Assembly (NCBI GenBank): GCA_036516995.1
Contig: DATDYW010000005.1
Span: 1-5,112, forward strand
DNA from: DATDYW01 sp036516995
Lineage (GTDB): Bacteria > Patescibacteriota > Minisyncoccia > Phycocordibacterales > JAACPR01
Length of the DNA: 5,112 bases
Direction of reading: 5' to 3'
Part shown: piece after piece, positions 4,869-5,112 of the stretch
Numbering within the stretch: position 1 is the stretch's first letter
How the letters are laid out: each line of letters opens with the position of its first letter
Translations under genes and position numbers: made by a program
Notes under the pieces: generated by a model
Told to the model about the DNA's origin: nothing
Database searches by the model: none
What the model saw: the letters and a program-made list of their open reading frames with translations, nothing else

Positions 4869-4994
4869 CTAGGCCGGAGCGATGCGGCGGCGGGGGATTG
4901 CGAAGAAGGACAGAGCCGTATCAAGGCGTCGCTCGCGGGCGGCGAGCTGCTTCTTCGTCGGCTTCCTTCGTCTGGTTCTGGGTTTGGTGAGCAT
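4869..4994 (-). CDS. Small very basic protein, 41 aa
   Basis: On the - strand the ATG at 4994 opens a 41-codon frame ending in TAG at 4869. The product begins MLTKPRTRRRKPTKKQLAAR and has 14 Lys/Arg in 41 residues, with a central amphipathic stretch (QLAARERRLDTALSFFAIP) and a second RRR cluster. It has an AGAAGGG Shine-Dalgarno-like sequence at 5009-5003, 8 nt before the ATG, and lies between two - strand terminators, which defines a short transcription unit. Charge suggests nucleic-acid binding, but no family is recognised. A longer - strand frame (5080-4742) overlaps it in another phase and runs through both terminators, so it is unlikely. Short length leaves real doubt. Confidence 0.5.
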   Translation of the reverse strand: MLTKPRTRRRKPTKKQLAARERRLDTALSFFAIPRRRIAPA

Positions 4995-5039
4995 GCTGCG
5001 CACCCTTCTAGCGCTATTTGCCAACGGGCGCAACAGGGC

Positions 5040-5068
5040 AAAAATAGAGACGAACCCTTTCGGGTTCG
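5040..5068 (-). terminator. Rho-independent terminator, - strand
   Basis: On the - strand, CGAACCC (5068-5062) and GGGTTCG (5057-5051) form a 7-bp stem capped by a GAAA (GNRA) tetraloop, followed by TCTCTATTTTT. It sits 8 bp after the stop of the frame entering from the right edge, so it probably ends that gene. The U-run is interrupted, making it somewhat weaker. Confidence 0.7.
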
Positions 5069-5076
5069 GTGAGACT

Positions 5077-5112
5077 TCAACTCTCGAGGAGCGGCACGAA
5101 GGCGAAGCCTTC
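5077..5112 (-). CDS. C-terminal end of a gene entering from the right (partial)
   Basis: From the right edge, one - strand frame reads EGFAFVPLLES and stops at TGA (5079-5077), 8 bp before a terminator hairpin. Eleven residues are too few to identify a family. The call rests on the stop-plus-terminator arrangement; if the frame closes just outside the window, it falls. Confidence 0.4.
   Translation of the reverse strand, partial: EGFAFVPLLES

Noticed and set aside
4742..5080. 112-aa - strand frame at the right end
   Set aside because: Ser/Pro/Arg low-complexity sequence spanning both - strand terminators; the shorter 41-aa frame fits the signals better.

Overview
The window looks like bacterial accessory DNA of high GC content. 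It carries short genes, tight intergenic gaps, several Rho-independent terminators and at least one leaderless-type promoter. TGA, TAG and TAA all act as stops, so the standard bacterial code fits. The families present are a NYN/LabA-like nuclease, a secreted M15/DUF5715-like peptidase, a small GIY-YIG protein, a fold-type-II PLP enzyme and a RhuM-like HTH protein. Together with very short 5' leaders, they suggest a Patescibacteria (CPR) genome. That assignment is inference; no rRNA or other phylogenetic marker is present.

Layout, left to right on the + strand: a NYN-domain protein (64-702) ending at a strong hairpin; a 386-bp gap (703-1088) with a pyrimidine-rich tract, several hairpins and a good terminator, which could be a small RNA locus; an unrecognised 115-aa protein (1089-1436) with its own terminator; a textbook promoter (1483-1511) driving a secreted putative metallopeptidase (1521-2105), followed by a perfect 11-bp-stem terminator; a GIY-YIG protein (2177-2440); a PLP-dependent enzyme (2531-3574); a remnant of a second GIY-YIG gene fused to the end of the PLP gene (3562-3660); an 88-aa CxxC protein (3728-3994) overlapping a RhuM-like gene (3969-4733). 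On the - strand at the right edge lie a terminator for a gene beyond the window, a 41-aa very basic ORF (4994-4869) with a Shine-Dalgarno, and a second terminator facing the RhuM gene.

Most + strand genes look like independent transcription units rather than a long operon. The exception is the 88-aa/RhuM pair, which overlap by 26 bp and are probably co-expressed.

The two strongest observations are these. First, an AT-rich pair of 27-bp palindromes inside the RhuM reading frame, 33 bp apart, in which the two copies differ by a compensatory pair of changes that keeps each palindrome perfect. Second, a 48-bp repeat (46/48 identical) showing that the PLP gene sits between a complete GIY-YIG gene and the 3' remnant of another. 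No CRISPR array, tRNA, rRNA, transposase or integrase was seen. I found no convincing complete new defence or mobile system, although RhuM, GIY-YIG and NYN families are common in accessory regions.
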